DNA of 64,000 bases. Source: Apostichopus japonicus (Eukaryota; Echinodermata; Holothuroidea; Aspidochirotida; Stichopodidae). Both the position numbers and the translations under genes were made by a program. The first letter of the stretch is position 1. Each line of letters opens with the position of its first letter. The notes under the pieces are model-generated. The model did not search any database. It was given only the letters and a program-made list of their open reading frames with translations, and had not been told where the DNA came from. The stretch spans positions 14,054,310 through 14,118,309 of the forward strand of contig NC_092575.1 of assembly GCF_037975245.1 (NCBI RefSeq). Direction: 5' to 3'. This document shows positions 1 to 16,899 of this stretch, piece after piece.

Positions 1-2912
1 TCTCAAACATATATTTATAATAAACCCAATAAGTACGATAGATGTCAGACGTATGGTAGTGCACCTTTATTTGATGTGCCTCGGGGAATACAAGCGTCAC
101 ATGGTAAGTAGTCAAAGGATAACGATTAAATACCCAAAAGCATGTCACAAAGACATAACACCTTCAAATCCTGAAATAAATATATGTTTAGAAATGAACC
201 CATTGTATGTACACAATCGTATTCCTGGCAGCCAGAGGTACATATATTTTAACTCTCTCTACCCACTTCTCTCTCTCTACCTCTCTCTCTCTCCACCTCA
301 CACACGCACTCACAAACGAATTATTTCGAGGACGTGGTGATTCTTTAGAAATCACATCCGTGGACCTGGAATTCTTTTATTCAAGTCCTCGGTCAGAATA
401 CAAAACAAGTGCACGCACACACACGTACACACGAACCCAAACACATGTAAGTTTGTGCAAAACTTAACATTTTAACAAATTAAAATGTGGTACACCAACG
501 TTCACGTCCCAAGCTTAGTTTGCCCGTGATGTGCATGTTTTCAAGCGCCCTCATTTAGATACTTTCTCAATATTCTTCTGATATAGGGTGCCGGCCCGAA
601 TTATTCAAACAGTTACGTCTAGCATAACATAATTTATAGCCTACATAGTTTCCTAAAATAAATATACAAATTAGTTCATGTATATCACAACTTTGATTTG
701 ATATTTTACATTAGGAGTGACATTGAACTAATTAATAGATTAACGTGATTTGTTACATTAATTTAACACTTCAATTATGACAGGCTTTACGTATATTTGT
801 TTTGATTGACATAATGGGGAATTCTAGCCGCTGTAACGAGGCTATCATACACCGAATCTTCATAATTGATACATCTTACCATATCTGAAATCCACTAGCT
901 ATTAATGAAAAGTGCTAGTAATATTTCTACTTCGTTATTTCGTCCTCAAGATATGCAACAAAAACATAAGATACTCCTGCAGCGTCTGGAATGTTCCTTT
1001 TAAGGCTAAATCGATTAAATTTCTTCGAATCCGGATCTTAACCCGATATGTTAATATTAATCTAACCAACTCAACCAAAAATGTGATTTTAACTTTATGA
1101 CAGTAGCATATCACAAATATGGATAACATCTCATACTATTTGTTATGCCAAGTCCAACTTCTTTCCTTGGTGAGGGTTTAGTGGTAGATAAAACACTGCC
1201 AGGGAAGTATATATACATTATACCTATTTCTGCAGAGACTCGCATGTACATGTGTAGCCACACCCTTTTAGAGGTTTACATTCACCACCCCCGCCCCTTC
1301 GGCCCTATACGTCCACCCAGTCTCTCCTCATTACCTCCCTTGTTATGAATTCTGATCTGCCCAGAGCTTTGGAGGAATATACTCTTATTAAAAATGTAAG
1401 TAAATTGGGCCATCTACCTAATGAGAAATACTGTTCGTTGTGGTTAAGATTTGTTTGTCGACAGTTTAATTTGCGACGATTGGTTCGTATTGCACCTCAA
1501 AAGACTATACTGTATATGATGAACGGTAGAGACCTTATAGTGTTATACACCTAACAATGCACATGCTGGGTGTATACGTAATTGCATCTTTTTGCGCCGC
1601 TTCCCAATTATTTTTAATTTTCGCGCATGCGTTTTAGATGGAATATCTTCTTTTTTTCAGAGAAATAAAGAGTTCTTTTAAATATGAAGAAAAGGGCTAG
1701 TTATATTTTACATTAAAAAAATGTTAGTTAATAGAAGATTGTGCCATAATTGTGAAGTTCCATCTCATTTGGTGTTCTGGTAGAAGGCATGAAGGCACAA
1801 CTGAGGACAATAAAGTTGGCTAGTCATGTCTCGTTATTTATAGGAGAGTGACGTAAGGGATTAAAGATAATATGGAATTTCTTTTGCCCTTTCCCCTCTC
1901 TCTTACCCCCCTTCCTGTCCTCCCTTCCCCTGTTCCCTTCCCCTCCTACCTTACCCTCCTCAAGAAAACACTAGACAATGTTGAAATCTCTTAAGTATGT
2001 TGACTATATTAGACTGGGAGCCCAAGGGCCATGAGCTAAATCGAACGAGCTTTCAATATCTGGGTGCAATATAGAAAGTCACTTTTTCTATATGTTTCAT
2101 TGATGTTTTCTGTTCTCTTTTAATATAACAATTTAATTTTTCTCGTTTTAATTTGTAAGGGACCAGACTCGAAAAGTTATCTTACTTCTGGGTCCCGCTG
2201 CCTCATTGCTTTAACTATGAATTAACAAATGTACATCTTTGTGATTTAATGGCAGCAATAAACGAAACGAAATGAAATACACAGATATGCATGTATTCTT
2301 GTCGTGGATCATGTGCATCGTGTGGACCTGGGGAGTCTCTAATATGGTCAGATATAAACCCACGTATGAATGAACAATTAGTGTACTGCAGAGTGCCACA
2401 CTACTTATATACCGCGCACACTATCCGCTGTGTTGACTGTCTGCATGTTGGCTGCATGATATTGCGCATACGTTCCGATTGGTACCTTTAATGTTTCAGT
2501 AATACCCCAGGGGGCATCTCCCTACCCCCCCCCCCCCCTTCAGAGGGCACTTTATAGATGCAGCAGGTGTTCCTAGCTAGAAATTCCATGTTACTCTACA
2601 ATATTTGCGCTTGTACTCTTATTTTGGTACCTCGTTTACGTCGGGTCAAGGCCCTGAGTTCCCGGTCTTCAGGACTAGTTGAGCGAGGGTTATATACAAT
2701 GTTAAACCTTACATGAAACATTTCTACCAAGTGTGGTATATCATATTTACGTAAAAAATTATTGAAAATGTATGCAGCCAAATGTGCGAAACAGGTTTGG
2801 TGCCATCATATAACAACAGAAAAGTGTGTAATGCTACTGTGTATACTGTTCGTACACACACTATACACTGCATATAGTCTGAGACTGAGAATGATATCAG
2901 ACAAGCACTGTA
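1..2912 (+). repeat. Direct repeat D, copy 1 (2.9 kb)
   Basis: This block matches 54655-57591 in the same orientation, with scattered substitutions and small indels. It begins at the window edge, so the match may extend further left. It contains CT- and CA-rich tracts near 255-305 and 415-435, a pyrimidine tract at 1885-1950 and a poly-C run at 2525-2538. No convincing gene was seen; short open frames in it are not supported. The match ends at the TA dinucleotide 2911-2912, where the CACTCTAAAAAA element starts. A segment at about 1993-2520 is identical between the copies while its flanks are not. Confidence 0.93.
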
Positions 2913-3240
2913 CACTCTAAAAAAGTTGGTCATTTTTTTGCCCAACTTTTAACCAACGCTGGGGAAGTATGTATCCAACCAACTGTTGAGCATTTTTTGC
3001 CCAATTGCCGCTGGGTAATGTTTTTACTCATAGTTGGGCATATTATTTTACCCATAAATAGTAATTAAGAAATTACCCAACTGGCCTGTTGGGCAATGTT
3101 TATCATTTGTTGGCGAAATATTGAATACGAATATCATATGGTTGGGTATCCTTTACTACTAATTGGGCAACATAGGGCTATTTATTGGTCGATATTTCGA
3201 CATTATTTAAGCAGGTTTTCTCCCTTTATTGGGTAATGGA
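2913..3240. repeat. Left subterminal GTTGGG/CCCAAC motif region
   Basis: Degenerate short motifs GTTGGG, TTGGGCA, CCCAAC and TTACCCA recur in both orientations through this stretch. The right end (about 10590-10752) carries similar motifs. Such subterminal arrays are where CACTA-type transposases usually bind; that role here is inferred. Confidence 0.55.
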
Positions 3241-3544
3241 TAGTTAATCAATATATTCATAATGATCAATCCAGGTATTTCACTATTTCACGTTTTTTTT
3301 ACTGACTATACACAAAAATGTTGAATGATATAAATTAAAATAGGTGGGATGAACATGGAAGGTTGGATGATTGTGAACAAGTATAGCATACACCAAACCC
3401 AAAAAGACAGATCTTACAACACAGTGTATTGTAGAATGATTTATTGAACATCTACTTTCTTGAAGCAGCATATCAAAACAAATTTAAAGCAGATAAAACA
3501 GATGAAAATCATAAAGAAAAAATACACTTATCACATCCCACTTT

Positions 3545-3975
3545 GCTATTGTAGCATGCAACTATTGTCAATCAATTGTCATAGTAACATGTAACTGTCA
3601 TCCACCCATTGCTATTGTAGCATGCTACTCACGTCAACCCATTGCTATTGTAACATGCTACTCTCATCCACCCATTGCTACTGTAGCATTCTATTTTTGT
3701 CTACCCATTTCTATTGTAACATGCTACTCTCATCCACTCATTGCTATTGTAGCATGCTACTCTCATTCACCCATTGCTATTGTAGCATGCTACTCTCTTC
3801 CACCCATTGCTATTGTAGCATGCTACTCTCATTCACCCATTGCTATTGTAGCATGCTACTCTCTTCCACCCATTGCTATTGTAGCATGCTACTCTCTTCC
3901 ACCCATTGCTATTGTAGCATGTTACTCTCATTCACCCATTGCTATTGTAGCATACTTCTCTCGTTCACCCATTGC
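3545..3975 (+). repeat. 33-bp minisatellite
   Basis: About a dozen copies of a 33-bp unit built on CCCATTGCTATTGTAGCATG, separated by variable CTACTCTCATTCA-type segments. Because 33 is a multiple of three the array stays open and translates as a repeated 11-residue string (key residues M-L-L-S-x-T-H-C-Y-C-S). I treat that as a by-product of the period, since no splice, start or neighbouring coding signal supports it. Confidence 0.93.
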
Positions 3976-4669
3976 TTCTCCTGTCATTGTTTATCAAAAT
4001 GTGTTTATTTTTACACTGCGCCTGGTTAGTTCTCAAATTCAAGAAATATATGAGCAGGGAAGCATTACCAACCCATGTAATCAACAGTTTAAGGATCATG
4101 AATCAGAAACTGTTTTGGCACAAGTCTAGATAAGCTTTAAAAGATGACCAAAGGCTGATTCCCATATTAAATCTTCTATCAGTAATAGAAAACTAATCCA
4201 AATGAGACAGCACAGGTAGAAACACATATCTTATGTTTCAACATTTAATTACGTTTTAGTTTTGTTGGAACGAGACTGGTTAGCTAACACCAGATCATTG
4301 TGATGCTAAACCAAAGCTAGGGGTACCATCATGTCATGTTAGTACTCTATGCACAGGTTTTCAAAAATATTAACTGATTTTGTAAGACATTACTGTGATG
4401 GTGTTAATGAATATACAGGGTAATCTATTAAAACAAATTATTTTTGGCTGATTCAGTATGAAATAAAATGGCAAACACTTAAACATGAATGATGAAACCA
4501 AGTTAACTGATACTGTAATTCACCAAATTCCTTGAATGCCAAGCCATGAAAGCTAAGTAATAGAACAATGGAAAAATCATCTGTAATTTTACACAGTATT
4601 TACACTTTAATTTGTTCTATCAAGATGTAATGCATGATATAAATACATGAATAGTTAGGAATGAAAGAA

Positions 4670-10425
<5,756 letters not shown>

Positions 10426-10861
10426 CTACACTCGTCATCTACACTGTATGTATGAGCTTATGCGATGATACGAAACGTACGGTGTTTGTCCATGCAAACA
10501 CACACAAATGTATAGGCAAAACGTTCATTTTTTCGTCGCAGATGTGCGCGTCGCACAAGTACCAGTGACTTTCGATTTGGCGGGACGCTTACCAAATGTT
10601 GGGTATATTTCATTCACTTTGCACAGCGGTTTACTAAATTCTGTTTTACTATAAGTTGGTCAACACATAGAGCAGGGATTTTGACCAATATTGTTAAAGA
10701 ATTCCCCAACCGAGCACTTGCCCAGAAAATATTACCCATCTTTTTTAGAGTGTAATGGCTTTCGAAGTGCTCTAAATTCCGTGTTGCCAGGCTTACTATA
10801 TGCACGAAACTGATCGTTTTTTCACAAACAGTTATAACATATTTTCCCCAGTTAAGAGAAG

Positions 10862-11200
10862 CTTTTGCAAATTGAAGTAAGATGAATCCTATCGATCATC
10901 CAATATGGAGAGTTGCTCTGTAATTTTAGATGAAATTAAAACGAAACCGTAAACTGAACTTGTTATCGCATAACCTTCTGTGCTGCTCAGCCCTTAAATA
11001 GTCTAGTAATTAAGAAGCCTGAGTAACTTTTACTTTTACAAAGTGAAGTGCGTGATCTTATCCATCTTCCAATATGGAGAGTTGCTCTGTCGCTTTAAAA
11101 TGAAATTTAAATGAAACCGTCAACTTAACTGGTTATCGAATAACCTTTTTGTGCTGTTCAGCCACTTAATAATCCTAATAACTTATAAATTTTACTTTCT
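10862..11200. repeat. Diverged 169-bp tandem duplication
   Basis: CCAATATGGAGAGTTGCTCT occurs at 10900 and again at 11069, and the following bases stay similar for about 130 bp (shared GTTATCG, ATAACCTT, TGTGCTG, TCAGCC and ACTTTTACTTT-like segments). Two copies, period 169. No coding signal. The rest of 10755-11517 shows nothing recognisable. Confidence 0.85.
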
Positions 11201-11517
11201 GTCTAATTAAAAACAGATAACAAGAGATAAGGAAAACTAAATGTTGAGTGAGTGTGCTTAAAAGTTGACGACATTGTTGTGGGTGGAATTCTATAGCCTT
11301 ACTGACGTTGAACAGTCATTCAACGTATATGCTAAGATTTAACATTAATTTTACAAGACAATTCCAATGTTTCAAATAGTCTACTAAAGCAAGTTGAGAA
11401 GATAAGGAGAGTTTTTTTTTAAAGAAATATATTTCATATCATGTCGTTATTATATATTTGGTAAAAGTGGAGTGTTATCTCAGTGTAGCTGAGTCTAGCA
11501 CAGTGTAGCCCAGTCTA

Positions 11518-11965
11518 GGCGTGTTAGCTCAGTGGTTAACGCCGGTGCCTTTCAATCATAAGGTCCCGAGTACGAGTCACTCCAAGATTAATGTATGTCG
11601 TCCAGTTACAGAGTTGTTGACAATTGACAATGCATAGTCATGGGCAAGAGCGTAGGAACCGGGGGCTGGTGGCGCCAGCCCCCTCCCCCCAGTGAAAAAT
11701 ATGGAGGGGCGGAAGTATCATTCCGCCCCACCCCCCCCCCCCCCCCCGCTTCGCAAGTCAGAAAACCCCTTTTTCGTTTCCAAATGAGAAAAAATCTCAT
11801 TTGGAGCACCAAATTGCATCTAAGGCCAGGTGAAAATGAAAATGGTCATGGACGTTAAATATGAATCTAAGAGACTGACTTCGGTCAGCCTGCTGCTTTC
11901 ATAAGCCAATGAGGCTTTTTTTTATGAGTTCCTGCTTGCAGGAGGATCTAAAATACATACATACA
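11518..11965 (+). mobile_element. tRNA-derived SINE, interrupted by a nested insertion
   Basis: The head has A-box TTAGCTCAGTGGTTAACG and a degraded B-box (CCCGAGTACGAGTC). The body and the CATACATACA tail match a copy on the opposite strand at 51380-51630. Compared with that copy, bases 11644-11844 are an insertion. A (CATA) tail ends the element. Confidence 0.82.
11644..11844 (+). mobile_element. MITE-C partial copy nested in a SINE
   Basis: Closely matches the left half of the element at 53353-53715: GCGTAGGAACCGGGGG start, GCGCCAGCCCCC, GGCGGAAGTATCATTCCGC, then GCACCAAATTGCATCTAAGG. GTCATGG occurs on both sides (11637-11643 and 11845-11851), consistent with a target duplication. The right half present in the longer copy is missing. 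Confidence 0.75.
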
Positions 11966-11969
11966 AAAG

Positions 11970-13524
11970 TACGATTGGCACCCTCGAACCAATCCCAGCC
12001 GATTACAACAAATACAACTTCCCAGAAATTGGGGTACCATGGATCACGCCAAGGATTTTCCATAGGTTTGTGTGAGGTGGTACATGGGTAGGTAGATACA
12101 ATTTCGGCAACTCGAATGTACCTATATCTTTGTTATGGTAATTTTCTAAATACGTATTTAGAACATTCACGAATGTATTGGAAGATGCTCCGGCGATATT
12201 AAGGAGAAACAACCCTATATGAAGCTGCCATCAGCAATTTATACCACAATGATGACAGTAGTAATCCTGCTATTCTGTATTGGTCAAAAGGTTCAACTTC
12301 GTTCACAATTTACCGTTGGTCCTTATTGTAAGTTGGATGAGGCAGAGTGAAGTGAATACTGCACAGCCAACCAGTAAATATACTACTTCAGAGGTATGCT
12401 TACCTTTGAATGGAGTCAATCATAGCTGGGAACGAAGTATAATCAGAAAACAGTGGAACTTGTTGCATCATCTGAATCGAATCTTTATGGTCTCGTTCCC
12501 GGCTACTAACGATTTAGGTCAAATAACCAGTTCACTGATACGTACTTGTTCCTTGTGCTCCGTGCGAACTTTGCTATACAGCTATACCCGAGAATGACAC
12601 AGTTTTTACTATCCAGTACAGAAACCGTACAGGATGCTAAACAGTAATATCGCGGTGCTAAGAGTGGCACAACTCTGAGAGGGGATTAATGACCACTCTG
12701 GTTTTGCTCCGTGGTTTATTTACATGGTTTTCATCTATGCTTTGATAAGAATCTCCAATATATGCAGAATAATATAGTGTCTTCTTTCAAAACACACTAA
12801 GCAAAAGAGGAGTTTCCGGGCCATTAAATAGAAGTTGAGCTTCCTGTCCGTACATGACGCATGCTCATATTGTACATTTCCAGTCGATTGATGTTTCCTT
12901 TTATTTTACTATAAGGCTAATGCAAATTTAGTCACGTTTTGATAAGGTTTCGTTTGCTAATTTAAGACCTTCAGTTCAGCTACACAAGTAAAACACCGTA
13001 GGCCTTAGCTAAATATCGGAATTACGCAAAGTTTCAGATTAGTCTCTCAATGCCTTTGACATCGTTCCCCGTGCACTTGGTATCGGCAACCGCTCACGTA
13101 GTTTACTGTGTGTATGATACATTGCACCTCATTGACCATCAGTGCGCATAAAATGATGTCCGCATTACATCCGCCGCGCCCTGGCACTAAACGGAATTTT
13201 GCTGGGTAAGTGTACAAAAGTAAGGACGGGTGGGATGGGGTGGGGTTTACATAAGATGGGCACAGTGATATAGGGTCGACTTTCCAATTGAAGGGTTGTG
13301 GTAAAACAGAAGTGTGTATGTGTGTGTGTTTCGGCCTCATCATGTGAATAATTGGATTATGGTTTAGTAGTCGGGTTCCCTGCAACGATTTTGCACGCGA
13401 CTTTTGTGAGTGTATCGTGTAATATTGAAAACATGACATAAGATTTTTTTCCCGTAAAGGTTGCAAAATCAATACAATATCAGCTTCAACTTTTTAGTGA
13501 AATGTTTCGATAAGAAAGAAATTC
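11970..13524. other. No recognised gene
   Basis: Several open frames of 60-140 codons occur here, but none shows a domain, low-complexity-free conservation pattern or paired splice sites that I can support. A plausible minus-strand donor (AAAG/GTAAGC) lies near 12410, without a recognisable exon next to it. Confidence 0.5.
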
Positions 13525-13855
13525 GGCCTGGACACCCGATACACATAGCGATCACAGTTACTACTGTTAATCTTACAGTTTTGTACTTTTGTACCACAGT
13601 AAAAACTGGATCGTGCTATCATTCGGTAGCATGTGCTATTAGGATTACAGTAAGAACTGAGGATATGTGTAATTCCAACAAATCCAGTTGTTTGGGATTT
13701 GTTGGAATTACACATATCCTCAGTTCTTTCTGTAAACTTAATAGCACATGCAACCGATTTATCAGATTTGTCACCACGATCCAGTATTCACTGTGGTACA
13801 AACCTTTAGATTAACAGTAGTTACTGTAATCTCTGTGTAAATCGGCTGGCCTGAA
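13525..13855. mobile_element. Foldback (hairpin) element, near-complete palindrome
   Basis: The two halves are imperfect reverse complements around a centre near 13690, where AACAAATCC and GGATTTGTT flank a loop of under 10 bases. Arms of about 160 bp share CAGTAACTACTGTTAATCT, GTACCACAGT, ACTGGATCGTG, GCATGTGCTATTA and AACTGAGGATATGTGTAATT. Outer ends carry CCCGATACACA-type sequence. A second copy is at 42530-42790. No protein coding; probably a non-autonomous hairpin DNA element. Confidence 0.85.
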
Positions 13856-13916
13856 GCATACGAACACGTATAGTAGACCGGGTGTCGTGTGATGAACTAT
13901 GTACTCCTATGGGATT

Positions 13917-14175
13917 GGAAGAAACTGATAGATATACCTATTTCATTCGACATATTTCGATCTCTTTCACACTATGTGACAGTCTCTTCCCATCAAGAAC
14001 ATTAACATGTTACATGTCCCAATGACAATGTGGAAAACTGACAGATGCCAATTTAAATTCGACATATTGTGATTTCTTCCAATCAGAACCCCGGAACCGG
14101 AATGAGCCATTGAGAACACGAGAAACTGCTAGACACCCAAATGAATTTGACATATATGTGTCGATTTCTTTCACG
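13917..14175. repeat. Degenerate tandem repeat, three units
   Basis: Three successive blocks share GAAACTG, an AGATA/AGACA segment, ATTCGACATAT or ATTTGACATAT and a TTTCTTTCA-like end, spaced roughly 110-125 bp. Divergence is high, so the unit borders are approximate. Confidence 0.5.
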
Positions 14176-16848
14176 TATGACTTACGGCATATCGTAGGCG
14201 CACTATAAAGCGCCCACACATTAACGTACCAAGCGCAATAGACCACGATATAATGACTGTATAGTCTAGTGCAAGACAACAGGTATACACCACCAAATCT
14301 CATGTATTTACATGCACGTGACTTCGTTGGATAAAAAGCGAAAACAGGTTTGTGCGTTATAATAAAAATAATTGTATTAACAAATAAACAATAAATGATG
14401 TTAATGAGCACATATCAATTATGCAGAAGGTCCCTGGTGTTATGAGAGCTGGATCTAACAAGTTGTATATCGATGACATCTGCTTACCTCTATGTTTTAT
14501 GTTGTAATTGAAACACAGCGTGGAGACAGTTTCTGTGATGTTTTTCATAAAGAAAAGTAAGCGGGATAAAACACTAACAACTGAATTTTGATCGTCACAA
14601 GGGAATGTAGCTGATCGATTCAGCAATGCCGTGCGGTGGATCTCTGGTTAGAAAGTGGGACGACATATCTATAAGCAGCCCCCCCCCCAGGGGGAAAAGA
14701 AAATCAAGTGAAGGAACAGTTGCCCTAGGCTCTGTCCCGTGTTTCTACTCCTATCGTGTATATCTGATAGTAATTTATATAGAGATTCCAGGAGGTTCCT
14801 TAAGGCTTATGTACTGTTTACAATTTAGTGGTCGCCTGCAATCGATGGACATTGTCACTACCATAATAACTGGACCAACTGTGAATATTTTCTGTTCATA
14901 TATATGTCGGTACTGCAGGTTTGTCGAGTCCTTTGTGGTAAATAAACATTTTAGTGCTAGTTACTCAGTCTGTAATCAACACTTCATCCCTTCTGTGCAA
15001 ACATCCACATTGACCTGGAAAAAGGAACGATGAGGTCAAATTATTGAGATAAATTCTCGACGTAAGAATTACTGCAGTATAGAGGTATTCTATTTCTCCA
15101 TAGAAGCTATTTTGTTAATCATTCACAAGTGGTTATTTTAATGTTAAGTATTAATCCTTACTTGAAACAATATTTAACTTGGTTTTGACGTTTACATTTC
15201 GAGCAGTTTCGTATTTGAAATAGTGGATGCGTTGTAGTAGAGTTGTTTATTATAACATTTTTTTTATATTTCTGCTGCGTGAATATCACGTTATAAGGAA
15301 GGGGTGAAGGGGGGTGGGACTGTACATTGTTCGTTAAAGTATCAATATACAAGTAAATATATTTGCCACTTTATCTTATCCCAAGTGTAAATAAACCATG
15401 TACACATTTTATCTCTACTAGATTATAATGCATGCGCCAACTAATTAGGTTTAAATGTTGATCATTATCTATGTCTCAACATATTTACAACCTCTTTCAC
15501 TTTTGCTCCATTAGTAATCTGAAGTATATTTTAGCTCAACTATATTTTAAGTGCCACTATTATAGGTTGTTAAACACTACTTTATAGCTTATCCTATAGG
15601 TAAAATTAAAATTAGTTAACCGTCCGGTCATTGAAGGCGTAAATATTAATGTTAAACTGGCAATCAAATCATGTTCTGTTAGCATCCTATAACCAATAGA
15701 GCACGCATGGATGACATTCAACATCATTTGTTGTCCTCGACAAGTTGTCATGCGTTGTTAACATGTTATTTAAAGACAAAATGTTACCTTTTCATATTGC
15801 ATATGAGGAATTGACCAAATGGCCTGTGTGTCTTAGAATAATTAGTACTGCCATTTTAATTGATGAGCCTCAGATGTTGAATGGAACATTTCTCAAAAAT
15901 CAAAAGTGGTGTAGCCTATATAATCTGGACTCTGGCAGCCTATTCGTTAACAGTTTACAACATATTTTGATTGACTTATCAAGATTGATAATATTATGAT
16001 AACCATAGTTATCAGTATGGTTTGATTGACTCATTAGTATTTATAAAAACAATAGTTAAACATTAACGCATGCTGGCTGGATTACTAACTTGAAGTACAT
16101 GTAATTGGGATCTGAATGTATAAAACGAATGAAAACCCAAATCAGATCCTGGAAAATGTTTATAAAGTAATTCATGAAAAAGAACTAACATTCCTTTGAA
16201 TATGGTTAGAAAACGATTTAAAGAGTTTTTAATATGGTTTCATAATTGTCTATTTCCCACACTGATGGACTGTATTGATGATCCTGGCTATTATGAAGAC
16301 GCTAGGGCACGACATGAACATTCAGGACGAACATTATGAAGACGCCTGGATGCGAGATGAACATTTTTGTTTGCGAAGATGACAATGGTCACTATTCAAC
16401 ACAACTCTATTAGAGTTCACTTTATCCCATATAAAAGCATAGGAATATATCTCAGTAAGCAAATCATTTTTTTTTAAACGTAACGGCTACCCAGTAATAT
16501 AAACCTGTGCGTATAGCAAAGAGTAACATGACCCCAGTACAGCATTAGAAATAGGAACCACAAAGGAGAGTCCACATTTACCAAAACTCAACCATGTTTT
16601 GTCTACGATGATTTATTTCTTATATTTGGTCCCCTAGATACCTACATATGGCACCCCATGTTTTCTCTGTTGAGGACAGGACCTCATTTAAGTTCCAGTT
16701 TGGTGGTTTTGGGAGAGAATTGAAGTTATGTACTGCACATGGTATAACACATGAGATATATCTAAATCTTCTGATTGAAATATTTTTTAGATTGAAAATA
16801 ATTAGACACGTAAGTCACTTCGGTCCAGGGCCCCGAGATTTCCAACGC
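14176..16848. other. No recognised gene; possible retroelement relic near 15.7-15.9 kb
   Basis: Open frames on both strands lack recognisable domains. Around 15690-15900, GGATGACATTCAACATCATTTG and a following TGAGGAA/GATGAGCCTCA pattern resemble the sequence just downstream of the Penelope-like fragment at 48193-48440. This suggests an old copy of the same 3' region. A pyrimidine-rich poly-C run lies at 14680. Confidence 0.4.
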
Positions 16849-16893
16849 CACACCGGCCACATCGGCCACATCGGCCACACCGGCCACACCGGC
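16849..16893 (+). repeat. 9-bp minisatellite
   Basis: Five or so units of CACCGGCCA / CATCGGCCA. It lies at the end of an 88-codon open frame, where it reads as Gly-His-Ile/Thr repeats. I do not consider that frame a gene. Confidence 0.85.
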
Positions 16894-16899
16894 CTAGAT

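Noticed and set aside
2211-2491. Open frames conserved identically in both D copies
   Set aside because: The DNA itself is identical there, so protein conservation carries no extra information; the frames overlap on opposite strands.
3545-3975. CRISPR-like array
   Set aside because: Units are contiguous with no unique spacers, in a eukaryotic context.
3622-4029. 135-codon plus-strand open frame
   Set aside because: It is the 33-bp minisatellite read through; the period is a multiple of three.
12280-12597. 105-codon plus-strand open frame
   Set aside because: No domain and no supporting splice or homology signal.
13047-13472. 141-codon minus-strand open frame
   Set aside because: Composition follows local low-complexity stretches (CA- and CCA-rich); no domain.
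14010-14411. 133-codon minus-strand open frame
   Set aside because: Overlaps the degenerate tandem repeat and has no recognisable domain.
14626-15033. 135-codon plus-strand open frame
   Set aside because: Contains a translated poly-C tract and no domain or splice evidence.
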